Assembly: GCF_014647795.1 (NCBI RefSeq)
Contig: NZ_BMPW01000013.1
Location: 220,089 to 284,088 of the forward strand
Length of the DNA stretch: 64,000 nucleotides
Origin: Actinoplanes campanulatus
GTDB taxonomy: Bacteria > Actinomycetota > Actinomycetes > Mycobacteriales > Micromonosporaceae
Direction: 5' to 3'
Shown: positions 1 to 8,838 of the stretch, one piece after another
Position numbering within the stretch: position 1 is the stretch's first letter
Layout of the letters: every line of letters begins with the position of its first letter
The notes under the pieces: generated by a model
Seen by the model: the letters and a program-made list of their open reading frames with translations, nothing else
Told to the model about the DNA's origin: nothing
Database searches by the model: none
Position numbers and translations under genes: made by a program

Positions 1-1
1 G

Positions 2-343
2 ACGACCGGCCGCAACATGCAGCAGTACCAGAGCGGCACCCAGACCCGGCGGGTGCGGGCGCTCAATGTGGCGCTGCCCGAACCGCGCGCCGAGATCCAC
101 CCCGACCTGGCCCGCCGACACGGCATCGCCGACGGCGACATGGTCGAACTGCGCAGCCGCCGGGGCGCCGCGACGTTGCGGGCCCGCCTCAGCGACGGCA
201 TCCGCCCGGACACGGTGTTCGCGCCGTTCCACTGGCCCGGAGCCAACCTCTTGACCAACCCGGCACTGGATCCCCATTCCAAGATGCCCGCTTTCAAGGT
301 GTGCGCGATCGCTCTTTGCAAAGCCGAAGAAGGGAGTTCCTGA
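2..343 (+). CDS. nasA: Assimilatory nitrate reductase catalytic subunit, C-terminal fragment
   Basis: The reading frame is open from the window edge, so only about the last 113 residues are present. They form the molybdopterin-dinucleotide binding domain found at the C-terminus of NapA/NasA-type molybdoenzymes. The signatures are the QYQSGTQTRR segment near the start and FHWPGANLLTNPALDP followed by KMPAFKVCAI near the end. The enzyme reduces nitrate to nitrite in the cytoplasm, feeding the NirBD enzyme encoded just downstream. Its stop lies 2 bases before the next start, so this is one operon. The ATG at 17 is internal and not the true start. Confidence 0.9.
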   Translation, partial: TTGRNMQQYQSGTQTRRVRALNVALPEPRAEIHPDLARRHGIADGDMVELRSRRGAATLRARLSDGIRPDTVFAPFHWPGANLLTNPALDPHSKMPAFKVCAIALCKAEEGSS

Positions 344-345
344 CG

Positions 346-693
346 ATGTACTCCACACCTCGCTTCCTGCAGGGCGTGTTCGCCTTCGAGGGCAAGGGGC
401 TCGACGAGCCGGCCCCGCTCGGCACGGCCCTCAGTTACACCGTTCCGGCCGGTGCGACCGCGCAGGCCGTCTACTTCCGCGGCGGCAACGCCTCGGACGA
501 ACTGATCTGCGTCGTGCTGGTGCGCGACGGAGCACCCATGCGGTACTTCCCGGTCGGCGCGAAGAGCGACGTCCACGTGCCGCTGCGGGTGCTGGAGGAC
601 CTCGCCGGTGGCACCACGGTGGAGCTGTGGCTCGCCGCGCCGGCCGGACTGAACGGAAATGTGATCGTGGACCTCGGACTGGTGGAGATCTGA
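346..693 (+). CDS. Small unknown protein inside the nitrate assimilation operon
   Basis: A 115-residue protein with no signal peptide, membrane segment or cysteine-rich motif. Its composition (many short hydrophobic stretches separated by Gly, Pro and Asp) suggests an all-beta fold. A purine-rich site (agaaggga) sits a suitable distance before ATG 346. An upstream in-frame ATG at 301 lies inside nasA and has no ribosome site. The gene is wedged between nasA (2-base gap) and nirB (stop overlaps the nirB start), so it is almost certainly co-translated with them. That points to a role in nitrate or nitrite reductase assembly or function. I do not recognise the family and assign no function. Confidence 0.8.
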   Translation: MYSTPRFLQGVFAFEGKGLDEPAPLGTALSYTVPAGATAQAVYFRGGNASDELICVVLVRDGAPMRYFPVGAKSDVHVPLRVLEDLAGGTTVELWLAAPAGLNGNVIVDLGLVEI

Positions 694-3155
694 TGACCAA
701 GCGACTTGTAGTCATCGGCAACGGCATGGCGGGCGCCCGCACGGTGGAGGAGATCCTCGCCCGCAACGGCGACTTCACCGTCACGATGTTCGGTGACGAG
801 CCGTACGGCAACTACAACCGGATCATGCTCTCCAACCTGCTGGCGGGTGTGGAGAGCGAAGAGGGCATCTACCTCAACGACCTGGCCTGGTACCAGGACA
901 ACGGGATCACCCTGAACGCCGGTGTGCGGATCGAGCGGATCGACCGGTTCGCCAAGATGGTGTACGCGACGGACGGGACGGCCACCCCGTACGACAAGCT
1001 GATCATCGCGACCGGGTCCTCCTCGTGGACTCCGCCGATCAAGAACATCCACAACCCGAAGCGCGGCTTCCACCAGGGCGTCTTCGCGTTCCGGACGCTC
1101 GACGACACCCGCGGCATGATCCGGTACGCCCGGGACCACGAGCGCGCGGTCGTGATCGGCGGCGGCCTGCTCGGCCTGGAGGCGGCCCGCGGCCTGCAGA
1201 ACCACCTCAGCGAGGTGACGCTGCTGCACGCCATGGGCCACCTGATGGAACGGCAGTTGGACGAGAAGGCCGGCCACATGCTCCAGGCCAGCGTCGAGAA
1301 CAAGCTCGGCATCAAGGTCATCACCAACGCGATGACGACCGAGATCCTCGGCAAGGACCGGGTCACCGGGGTCAAGCTGGCCGACGGCACGGTGATCCCG
1401 TGCGACGTCGTGGTGATCGCCGCCGGCATCCGGCCGAACACCCAGGTCGCCGCGGACAGCGGGCTGACCGTCGAGCGCGGCATCGTGGTCGACGACCAGA
1501 TGCGGGTGCAGGACGAGGACGACATCTACTCGGTCGGTGAGTGCGCCCAGCACCGCGGCAACCTGTACGGCCTGGTCGCGCCGTTGTGGGACCAGGCGAA
1601 GGTGCTCGCCGACCACATCACCGGCCGGGACACCGAGGCCGCGTACACCGGCTCGAAGCTCTCCACCAAGCTCAAGGTCGCCGGCATCGACGTCGCCTCG
1701 ATGGGCCTGATCGCCCCGGAGACCGACGACGACGAGGTGATCATCTACAACGAGCCGAAGAAGGGCGTCTACAAGCAGCTCATCATCCGTGAGGGGGCGC
1801 TGGTCGGCGCGATCCTGGTCGGGGACAACAGCAAGGCCGCCAGCCTGATCCAGTCGTTCGACCGGGTCCAGGCCCTGCCGGAGGAGCGGGCCGAACTGCT
1901 CTTCGACATCGGCGGTCCCGCCGGCGAGGTCAAGCCGGAGGACATGCCGGACGACGCCCAGGTCTGCAACTGCAACGGCGTCAGCAAGGGCGCCATCTGC
2001 GGCGTCGTCAACGCCGGCTGCAAGACGGTCAGCGGCGTGATGGACAAGACTCGCGCCGGCAAGGGCTGCGGCACCTGCAAGCCGCTGGTGCAGCGGATCG
2101 TCGAGTGGGCCGCCGGCGGCGAGGCCGAGGAGGACCCGGCCGCGTCCTGGTACGTGCCGGGCGTGCCGATGCCGAAGCCGGAGCTGATGGCCGCGATCCG
2201 CAAGTACGAGCTGAAGAGCGTCTCCGCGGTCTTCGAGAAGCTGGTGCCGGGCGGCGAGCACGACGCCAAGAGCAAGATGGGCCTGGCCTCGCTGCTCAAG
2301 ATGATGTGGGCCGATCAGTACATCGACGAGCGCGACGCCCGGTTCATCAACGACCGGGTGCACGGCAACATCCAGAAGGACGGCACCTTCTCGGTGGTCC
2401 CGCAGATGAAGGGCGGTGTCACCACCCCGGCCGAGCTCAAGCGGATCGCCGAGGTGGCCGAGCGGTACAACGTGCCGATGGTGAAGCTCACCGGCGGTCA
2501 GCGCATCGACCTGCTGGGCATCCCCAAGGAGCAGCTGCCGGCGATCTGGGCGGACCTCGACATCCCGTCCGGGTACGCCTACGCGAAGAGCTTCCGCACC
2601 GTGAAGACCTGTGTCGGCTCCGACTTCTGCCGGTTCGGGGTCGGTGACTCGACGGCGCTCGGCATCGCGATCGAGGAGCGGTTCCAGGGTCTCGAGGGTC
2701 CCGGCAAGATGAAGCTGGCGGTCACCGGCTGCCCGCGGAACTGTGCTGAGGCGTACGTCAAGGATCTGGGTGTCGTCGCGATCGACGGCGGTCGGTGGGA
2801 GATCTACGTCGGCGGCGCCGCCGGCGCCCACATCCGCAAGGGCGACCTGCTCGCCACGGTCGGCTCGGCCGAAGAGGTGATCCGCCTGACCGGCCGGTTC
2901 CTCCAGTACTACCGGGAGAACGCCAACTGGCTGGAGCGCACCTACGCATGGGTGCCGCGGGTCGGCATCGAGAAGATCCGCGCGGTGGTCGTCGACGACG
3001 CCGAAGGCATCGCCGAGGCTCTGGACGCCGCGATCGAAGAGGCCGTGCAGGCCTACAAGGACCCCTGGAAGGAGCGGGCCGTCCCGGCCACGCCCGGCCA
3101 GTTCCGTACCTCCCTTCCCCTGACCGTTCTCCCCCAGGTTCCGGTGCGCTCATGA
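693..3155 (+). CDS. nirB: Nitrite reductase [NAD(P)H] large subunit
   Basis: An 820-residue NirB, normal length for the family. It has an N-terminal FAD/NAD(P) disulfide-reductase fold (VVIGNGMAGAR near residue 5, second dinucleotide motif VVIGGGLLGLEAARG around 150). A BFD-type [2Fe-2S] module follows (CNCNG near 424 and CGTC near 460), then the ferredoxin-like sulfite/nitrite reductase domain. Cysteines 640, 646, 680 and 684 have the C-x5-C and C-x3-C spacing that binds the 4Fe-4S/siroheme centre. The enzyme reduces nitrite to ammonium with six electrons. ATG 693 overlaps the preceding TGA; a further upstream ATG at 627 lies inside the previous gene and is unlikely. nirD begins inside its last codons. 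Confidence 0.97.
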   Translation: MTKRLVVIGNGMAGARTVEEILARNGDFTVTMFGDEPYGNYNRIMLSNLLAGVESEEGIYLNDLAWYQDNGITLNAGVRIERIDRFAKMVYATDGTATPYDKLIIATGSSSWTPPIKNIHNPKRGFHQGVFAFRTLDDTRGMIRYARDHERAVVIGGGLLGLEAARGLQNHLSEVTLLHAMGHLMERQLDEKAGHMLQASVENKLGIKVITNAMTTEILGKDRVTGVKLADGTVIPCDVVVIAAGIRPNTQVAADSGLTVERGIVVDDQMRVQDEDDIYSVGECAQHRGNLYGLVAPLWDQAKVLADHITGRDTEAAYTGSKLSTKLKVAGIDVASMGLIAPETDDDEVIIYNEPKKGVYKQLIIREGALVGAILVGDNSKAASLIQSFDRVQALPEERAELLFDIGGPAGEVKPEDMPDDAQVCNCNGVSKGAICGVVNAGCKTVSGVMDKTRAGKGCGTCKPLVQRIVEWAAGGEAEEDPAASWYVPGVPMPKPELMAAIRKYELKSVSAVFEKLVPGGEHDAKSKMGLASLLKMMWADQYIDERDARFINDRVHGNIQKDGTFSVVPQMKGGVTTPAELKRIAEVAERYNVPMVKLTGGQRIDLLGIPKEQLPAIWADLDIPSGYAYAKSFRTVKTCVGSDFCRFGVGDSTALGIAIEERFQGLEGPGKMKLAVTGCPRNCAEAYVKDLGVVAIDGGRWEIYVGGAAGAHIRKGDLLATVGSAEEVIRLTGRFLQYYRENANWLERTYAWVPRVGIEKIRAVVVDDAEGIAEALDAAIEEAVQAYKDPWKERAVPATPGQFRTSLPLTVLPQVPVRS

Positions 3156-3469
3156 CCATCGCCCCCATCGAAACGACCGTCCTCGGCCCGATCGACGAGA
3201 TCCCGTTCGGTGAAGGACGCACCTACGCCGTCGGGCCCGACATGATCGCGGTCTTCCGCCTCCGCGACGGCTCCCTTCGCGCGGTGTCCGCGGTCTGCCC
3301 GCACAAGGGCGGCCCGCTCGCGGATGGACAGATCGACAACAAGGTTGTCGTCTGCCCTTTGCACCTGTACGCATGGGACCTCGCCACCGGGTGTTCCCAG
3401 TCCGGCCAGCCCCCGATCAACGTCTACCCGGTCCGGGTCGATGACGGTCACATCATTCTGGGAGACTGA
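3152..3469 (+). CDS. nirD: Nitrite reductase small subunit, Rieske type
   Basis: A 105-residue Rieske-fold partner of NirB. Unlike NirD proteins that have lost the cluster ligands, this one keeps a complete Rieske pair: C49-x-H51 and C68-x2-H71, separated by 16 residues. It should therefore bind a [2Fe-2S] cluster and pass electrons to the siroheme subunit. ATG 3152 overlaps the nirB stop in an ATGA arrangement, which implies translational coupling and equal stoichiometry. Confidence 0.95.
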   Translation: MTIAPIETTVLGPIDEIPFGEGRTYAVGPDMIAVFRLRDGSLRAVSAVCPHKGGPLADGQIDNKVVVCPLHLYAWDLATGCSQSGQPPINVYPVRVDDGHIILGD

Positions 3470-3471
3470 AC

Positions 3472-4827
3472 ATGACTGCGACTTTGCCCGCTGCCGACAT
3501 CTCGGCCGCGAGACCGGGCGCCGCGACACTCAAGGGTCACTGGATCGACGACTGGCGGCCCGAGGACCGGGAGTTCTGGGAGGCCGGCGGTAAGAAGATC
3601 GCCAAGCGCAACCTGATCTTCTCGATCTTCTCCGAGCACATCGGCTTCTCGGTGTGGTCGCTCTGGTCGGTGATGGTGCTCTTCCTGGGCCCGCAGTACG
3701 GCTTCGACCCGGCCCAGAAGTTCCTGCTCACCGCCGTTCCCGCGCTGGTCGGCGCGGTGCTGCGGATCCCGTACACGTTCGCGGTGGCCAAGTTCGGCGG
3801 CCGGAACTGGACGATCGTCAGCGCGTCGCTGCTGCTCATCCCGTCGGTGCTGATGTCCTTCATGATCCAGCCGGGCGTCGAGTACGACACCCTGCTGATC
3901 CTGGCGGCGCTGGCCGGCGTCGGCGGCGGCAACTTCGCCTCCTCGATGGCGAACATCAACGCCTTCTACCCGGACCGGCTCAAGGGCTGGGCGCTCGGCA
4001 TCAACGCCGGCGGCGGCAACATCGGTGTCCCGGCGGTGCAACTGGTCGGCCTGTTCGTCCTCGCGGTCTTCGGTGCCGACAACCCGGGCATCGTGGCCGG
4101 CATCTACATCCCGCTGATCGTGATCGCGGCGCTCGGTTCGGCGATCTACATGGACAACCTGACCCAGGCCCGCAACGAGAAGGGTGGCATGCGCGCCGCC
4201 GCCAAGGAGGGCCACACCTGGATCATGTCGGTGCTCTACATCGGCACCTTCGGGTCGTTCATCGGCTTCGGGTTCGCGTTCGGCCAGGTGCTCCAGGTGC
4301 AGTTCGCGGAGACGTTCAACACGCCGATCAAGGCCGCCTATCTGACCTTCCTCGGGCCGCTGCTGGGCTCGCTGATCCGCCCGTTCGGTGGGGCGCTGGC
4401 CGACAAGCTCGGCGGCGCGAAGGTCACCTTCGTCAACTTCATCGCCATGGCGGTGGGCGCCTCGATCGTCCTGTTCGCGGCGCAGCAGCGGTCGCTGCCG
4501 CTCTACCTGGTCGGCTTCATCGCGCTGTTCATCCTCAGCGGACTGGGCAACGGCTCGACGTACAAGATGATCCCGGCGATCTTCAAGCAGAAGTACGCCG
4601 GTGACGAGCTCCGCGCCCGCCGGGCTTCCGGTGCGGTCATCGGCATCGCCGGCGCGATCGGCGCGGTCGGCGGTGTGCTGGTCAACCTGGCCTTCCGCCA
4701 GTCGTTCCTGACCTACAAGGACGCCGACGCCGCGTACATGGCGTTCATCGGGTTCTACGCGCTCTGTGTGCTGATCACCTGGGTGGTCTACCTCCGCCCG
4801 GCGGCCCGTACGAAGATCGCGGTCTGA
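3472..4827 (+). CDS. narK: Nitrate/nitrite MFS transporter (NarK family)
   Basis: A 451-residue integral membrane protein with about twelve hydrophobic segments. It carries the NarK-type glycine-rich nitrate signature (AGVGGGNFASSMANINAFYP in the first half, SGLGNGSTYKMIP in the second). It starts 2 bases after nirD and is the last gene of the nitrate operon, with a strong terminator just behind it. The likely role is nitrate uptake and/or nitrite exchange across the cytoplasmic membrane; direction cannot be judged from sequence. narK is the usual symbol, though nasA or narT-like names are also used for such assimilatory transporters. Confidence 0.93.
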   Translation: MTATLPAADISAARPGAATLKGHWIDDWRPEDREFWEAGGKKIAKRNLIFSIFSEHIGFSVWSLWSVMVLFLGPQYGFDPAQKFLLTAVPALVGAVLRIPYTFAVAKFGGRNWTIVSASLLLIPSVLMSFMIQPGVEYDTLLILAALAGVGGGNFASSMANINAFYPDRLKGWALGINAGGGNIGVPAVQLVGLFVLAVFGADNPGIVAGIYIPLIVIAALGSAIYMDNLTQARNEKGGMRAAAKEGHTWIMSVLYIGTFGSFIGFGFAFGQVLQVQFAETFNTPIKAAYLTFLGPLLGSLIRPFGGALADKLGGAKVTFVNFIAMAVGASIVLFAAQQRSLPLYLVGFIALFILSGLGNGSTYKMIPAIFKQKYAGDELRARRASGAVIGIAGAIGAVGGVLVNLAFRQSFLTYKDADAAYMAFIGFYALCVLITWVVYLRPAARTKIAV

Positions 4828-4839
4828 CGTTCCACTTTC

Positions 4840-4881
4840 AGCCGAAGAGCCCTCCCCTTTTCGGGGGAGGGCTCTTCGGCT
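4840..4881 (+). terminator. Terminator of the nitrate operon
   Basis: A perfect 18-bp inverted repeat (4840-4857 with 4864-4881) around a 6-nt loop that begins TTTT. It lies 13 bases after the narK stop. There is no long T-tract, as is common in high-GC actinobacteria. Confidence 0.9.
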
Positions 4882-5008
4882 GTCCGGGGGAGGTTTTCCC
4901 GATAGATCACCCGATCGTGGCGTGCGTGTTCCCGGTCGAAGATCGCGGCGATTCATAAGATCCAACTTGTCCAGAAAAATTACCCTTTCTTGCGGAAAGA
5001 GTGATCCG

Positions 5009-5461
5009 ATGAACAAGATGACGCGTGCGTTCGTCATGACGGGCGTGGCCGCGGCCGCCGGCCTGGCGATCTCCGCGGGCCCGGCAGTCGCCTCCCCGGC
5101 CGGGCCGACCGCCGTCGAGGCCAAGCCGAAGGCCGCCGCGACGCAGCAGGGCTTCAAGAGCCGCGAGCGGATCCACGGGTTCTACCGCAGCCCGCGGACC
5201 TGCCACCGGATCGGCAGGTCCGGCGTCTGGCAGGAGCGGTGGGAGCGGTACACCTGTTTCCGCGTCTACCGCGGCATCCACCGCGGCGAGTGGGCACTCA
5301 AGGTCACCTACGGCTTCGGCTTCAACGACCGCGACCGCAACCGGGACTGGAACGACGGCCCGAACGACAACCGCTGGAACGACGGCCCGAACGACAACCA
5401 GTGGAACGGCGGTCCCAACGACCGTGACCAGGGCACCCGCGGTCCGTGGAAGAAGGACTGA
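5009..5461 (+). CDS. Small secreted protein with Asn/Asp/Gly/Trp repeat tail
   Basis: A 150-residue protein with a Sec signal peptide (basic start, hydrophobic stretch, likely cleavage after AVASPA near residue 30). The mature part has an Arg/Tyr-rich domain with two cysteines that could form one disulfide. It ends in a hydrophilic tail of about four imperfect copies of a WNDGPNDN unit. ATG 5009 is chosen because the signal peptide begins there. The gene stands alone between two strong terminators. The family is not recognised. The Asn/Asp-rich tail could bind metal or cell wall, but that is a guess. Confidence 0.8.
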   Translation: MNKMTRAFVMTGVAAAAGLAISAGPAVASPAGPTAVEAKPKAAATQQGFKSRERIHGFYRSPRTCHRIGRSGVWQERWERYTCFRVYRGIHRGEWALKVTYGFGFNDRDRNRDWNDGPNDNRWNDGPNDNQWNGGPNDRDQGTRGPWKKD

Positions 5462-5470
5462 GCGCACCGC

Positions 5471-5522
5471 TCGATCGGCCGAGGGCCGCACCCGTCATCG
5501 GGTGCGGCCCTCGGCCGATCGA
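5471..5522 (+). terminator. Strong terminator of the small secreted protein gene
   Basis: A perfect 24-bp stem (5471-5494 with 5499-5522) with a 4-nt loop (TCAT), starting 9 bases after the stop codon at 5461. It is among the longest perfect hairpins in the window. Confidence 0.9.
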
Positions 5523-5665
5523 ACGAACTCACCGCCCGGCCGGACGTCGACGCCGGCCCGCTGTGCCATGCTCGTGGAGGCGAGCATCCCACCGGCGCTG
5601 CGGGGAACCGGCGGCCGGGTCACTGTCCCGGTCGTCCCTTCGGTCTACATGGAGGTGTCACCGAG

Positions 5666-6304
5666 ATGGATCCATGGCCCGAGATCCACCGGCAGCGGAT
5701 CGCCGTCGCCGATCTGCTCGACAGCCTCGCCCGCGACGACTGGGACCGGCCGTCCCTCTGTGCCGGATGGACGATCCACGACGTCGCCGCTCATCTCACC
5801 CTTCAGCAGATGGGCCTGCGTGACCTGCCCGCCCTGCTCCGGTCCTGGCGGGGCGGCATCCACCCGACGATCCAGGAGATGGCCCGCCGCCGCGCGTCCG
5901 CCCGCACCCCACGCGAACTCGCCGCCGAGATCCGCGACACCGCGGCCCGGCGCCGCCGCAACATCGGGGTCACCCCGCTGGAGACACTCATCGACCTGCT
6001 GGTCCATGGGCAGGACATCGCGCTGCCCCTCGGCCGCGTCCATCCGATGCCACCGGAGGCGGCGGCCGTCGCCACCCGGCGGATCCTCACCATGCGTTTC
6101 CCGCCGCCCGACCCGGCGGCACGCACCGCGGACGGCCTCCGCCTGACCGCCACGGACGTGGAGTGGACCCACGGCGACGGCCCCGAGGCCCGCGGTCCGA
6201 TCGCCGCCCTGCTCCTCGTCGTCACCGGCCGCACGATCGCGCTACCGCAGCTCACCGGGCCGGGCGCCGAACTCCTCACCGCCCGCGCCACTCACCCTCG
6301 CTGA
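5666..6304 (+). CDS. Maleylpyruvate isomerase-fold (DinB/MDMPI) family protein
   Basis: A 212-residue protein of the actinobacterial mycothiol-dependent maleylpyruvate isomerase N-domain type. Its N-terminus carries the family signature GWTIHDVAAHLT, whose His is the first metal ligand. A second signature, LVHGQDIALPLG, supplies further metal-binding His/Asp positions. Members are four-helix-bundle, probably metal-binding, enzymes using or protecting with mycothiol; substrates are mostly unknown. A GGAGG ribosome site lies about 10 bases before ATG 5666. It appears to be a single-gene unit. Confidence 0.85.
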   Translation: MDPWPEIHRQRIAVADLLDSLARDDWDRPSLCAGWTIHDVAAHLTLQQMGLRDLPALLRSWRGGIHPTIQEMARRRASARTPRELAAEIRDTAARRRRNIGVTPLETLIDLLVHGQDIALPLGRVHPMPPEAAAVATRRILTMRFPPPDPAARTADGLRLTATDVEWTHGDGPEARGPIAALLLVVTGRTIALPQLTGPGAELLTARATHPR

Positions 6305-6878
6305 GATCCCTTTCCGGTACGAGTGACCCCGTCCCGTCCTGTCTGGACCGTCCCGTCCGGTCGGCGCGAGCTCGCTGCCCGCTGCGGCCTGTGCCGCGCC
6401 CGCCGGGCGGAGATCGGTGCGCGGGCAGGCCGGGCCGACCGCAACCTCCTCACCTGCCGCCGGTCCCGGCCGCCCGTCTTCCGGTCACCCTGAACCGCGC
6501 GGTCACGGCGCTGCCAGTCGGGCACCTGGGTTGCCCGCTCTCCGCCGTAACCCGGGCCGATCGCCCCGGGCCGGTGGTCGCGGGCTCCACGCGAGCGGAT
6601 AGGCGCACGCGGCGGCGGCATCGTGGTCGCCCACGTGGCATATAGCCGTGGTGGCGCCCACGTGACGTCTTCCGTGTGCGGCTACCCGTCTTCAGAGGGA
6701 CTGGAGTGGGCAGCGAGATCACCGCCCGTGCCGCCCTGCCGTGCCGCCTGCCCGGAATGTCCCGAATGTCGTGCGGAGTCCGCGGATCTCCGGGGCTGGG
6801 GACGGCATGGCCGTCCGGATGGTCGATGTCTTGACCGCGGGGGTTCCCATCGGTGGAGGTTGATGGCAGCGTGTCCAC
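6305..6878. other. 574-base gap with no convincing gene
   Basis: Several long open frames cross it on both strands, but they encode Arg/Pro/Ser-rich nonsense typical of shadow frames. It contains two direct copies of the 10-mer CGCCCACGTG (6628-6637 and 6655-6664, period 27), separated by the only AT-rich patch (CATATAG near 6640). This could be a promoter with regulator sites for the protease downstream. No hairpin or RNA motif was recognised. Confidence 0.4.
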
Positions 6879-8783
6879 ATGGGATGGAGACGATCTTTCA
6901 CCGTGACGCTGGTCGCGGCCATCGTGGCAGCCTCGGCGGGACCCGCCGGCTCCGCCACGGCCGCGCCGTCGTTCGGCTATCTACAGCCGGGCGGACAGCC
7001 ACGCCTCGTCGAGAAGGTGCCGGTCAACGTGGTGTTCGTCGGCTACGAGCCGGCCCAGGTGGCGAAGTCCGGCTTCCTGGCCGAGCTGGCCGGGGAGTAC
7101 GAGCCGGTGGTCCGTTCCCGGCTGTGGTACGGCGTGACCGAGAAGCTCGGCATCAAGTACCGGTACGACTACCGCCTCACGTACACCGGCAAGCCGTACG
7201 AGGACCAGTTCTTCAAACAGCTCGGTAGGCTGGCGAAGCCGGCGCCGCTGACCGCCTACCAGCAGGCCTACAACGACCAGGCGAACAACGTCCTGGACAT
7301 CGCGAACAACCACACGATCGACGCCCCGAGCGTGGAGAAGTGGCTGGCCTTCCACCCGCCGGCCGGTGTGGACACCCGCCGCAACACCGTCTTCTTCATC
7401 AACTGGTACGGGCGCGGCGACTTCAAGCACCACGTCTACACGAAGACCGGTGAGCCGGACCCGGACACCGGCTACGACTTCGGTGTCCAGCGGGAGAGCC
7501 GCAAGCTGATCGCCTGGGGCGGCACCACCGCCGCCGACGAGGAGACCGGCCTGGGCGCCACCCGGCGGGTCTGGTTCCACGATCTGTCGGCCGGCCCGGA
7601 GTCCTGGACCAGCAACTTCGACGTGGACAACCCGGATCTCGACGGTGACGGCGTGGTCGACTACCGGATGCCGCCGACCTGGGAGTACGCCACCGGTGGC
7701 TTCCGCTCGCCGTCCGCACTCGCCGGCGACCTCGGCAAACTCACCCGGTACGTGGCACTGAACCTGCTGTTCACCACGTCCCCGCTGTACCCGGTGGAGC
7801 TGCCGACCGCCAACCCGCCGCGGACGCTCGACCTCGACAACAACACGTACGAGGGCTGGCCCGGTGTCGACGCGTCGGCGAAGTACATCAAGCCGAAGCT
7901 GCTCGTCGACGAGTTGAGTGAACTGCGCTGGCGCAACGGGTTCAGCCAGGACCAGCAGGATCTGCCGTACGACGCCCGCGCCGAGGAGTGCTATCTCGGT
8001 GCGCTGACCGGCGAGTCGTGCTACCCGGACACCGGCTTCCCGGCGGGCGCCAACCTGTACCTCTACAACACCGAGAATCTCGATCGTGCCCTCGACGACC
8101 AGGGCAGGGTGGACTACGAGATCCCGCTGTTCAACTACGCGGTCGGTGCGGGTGTGGACACTCCGGGCCTCGGGTTCGCCGACGACAACTATGTCGACGG
8201 TGACCAGAGCTACGTGTTCTCGTTCATCTCCCCGGACGTGGTCGCCTCCGGCTACGGCCTGACCACCACCCAGATCCACGAGGTCGGCCACCACCTGGGC
8301 ATGAGCCACCCGCACGACGGCTACGACAGCGCCACCGGCGTCGACTACGGCCCGGCCGGCGAGTTCTACTTCGCGAACGCCGGCGACGAGAACAACTCGA
8401 TGATGAGCTACATCGACGTGAACTGGGACTTCAGCCAGTTCGACCGGGACAACAGCGACCGGTTCCTGACCGCCGCCTACTGGGAGGCCGCGAACCGGCT
8501 CGCCGCGACCGTCCCGGCCGGTAGGGGCCGGACCGCGCTGAAGGCCGCCGACCTGCTGCTGGGCGGCGCGTCGAAGGCGTTCGCGTCGCACGACTACCGG
8601 GCCGCGTACGCGCTCGCCGACAAGGCCTACAGCACGGTCGCCGCCATTCCGGGCGTCGACGCCGGCTCGGTGTCCGCGCAGATGCGCGCCGAGGCCGAGC
8701 AGGCCCGCAAGAGCAGCAAGATCCACGACACCCACGAGTTCATCGACACGCTGGCCCCGGAGAGCCCGCGCAGCCAGCCGTGA
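6879..8783 (+). CDS. Secreted metzincin-like zinc metallopeptidase
   Basis: A 634-residue exported protein. The signal peptide covers about residues 1-29 and ends SATAA. The zinc site is HEVGHHLGMSH, placing ligands at His467, His471 and His477 with Glu468 as the catalytic base. About 40 residues later the segment NSMMSYI has the look of a metzincin Met-turn. The long region before the motif has no family I can name. The last ~120 residues are helical and Ala-rich. The predicted ribosome site GGAGG (6855-6859) is rather far from ATG 6879, so the exact start is less certain. It likely degrades extracellular protein; substrate unknown. Confidence 0.85.
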   Translation: MGWRRSFTVTLVAAIVAASAGPAGSATAAPSFGYLQPGGQPRLVEKVPVNVVFVGYEPAQVAKSGFLAELAGEYEPVVRSRLWYGVTEKLGIKYRYDYRLTYTGKPYEDQFFKQLGRLAKPAPLTAYQQAYNDQANNVLDIANNHTIDAPSVEKWLAFHPPAGVDTRRNTVFFINWYGRGDFKHHVYTKTGEPDPDTGYDFGVQRESRKLIAWGGTTAADEETGLGATRRVWFHDLSAGPESWTSNFDVDNPDLDGDGVVDYRMPPTWEYATGGFRSPSALAGDLGKLTRYVALNLLFTTSPLYPVELPTANPPRTLDLDNNTYEGWPGVDASAKYIKPKLLVDELSELRWRNGFSQDQQDLPYDARAEECYLGALTGESCYPDTGFPAGANLYLYNTENLDRALDDQGRVDYEIPLFNYAVGAGVDTPGLGFADDNYVDGDQSYVFSFISPDVVASGYGLTTTQIHEVGHHLGMSHPHDGYDSATGVDYGPAGEFYFANAGDENNSMMSYIDVNWDFSQFDRDNSDRFLTAAYWEAANRLAATVPAGRGRTALKAADLLLGGASKAFASHDYRAAYALADKAYSTVAAIPGVDAGSVSAQMRAEAEQARKSSKIHDTHEFIDTLAPESPRSQP

Positions 8784-8790
8784 CCCCGCG

Positions 8791-8820
8791 CCGGCCCCGG
8801 GCTTCCCGGGGCCGGCTTTC
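8791..8820 (+). terminator. Terminator of the metallopeptidase gene
   Basis: A perfect 12-bp stem (8791-8802 with 8806-8817), 3-nt loop, followed by TTT, starting 7 bases after the stop at 8783. It may also serve the converging MerR gene, which ends at 8839. Confidence 0.85.
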
Positions 8821-8838
8821 CACCCCGTGGGTGGTCAC

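Noticed and set aside
471-2831. A 786-codon minus-strand frame opposite nirB
   Set aside because: Antisense to the well-supported nirB; composition typical of a shadow frame.
3448-5157. A 569-codon minus-strand frame opposite narK
   Set aside because: Antisense to the transporter and crosses the terminator; highly charged, non-protein-like sequence.
6450-6878. A 142-residue minus-strand frame in the 574-bp gap
   Set aside because: Arg/Pro/Thr-rich with no domain or ribosome site; competing frames are equally open.
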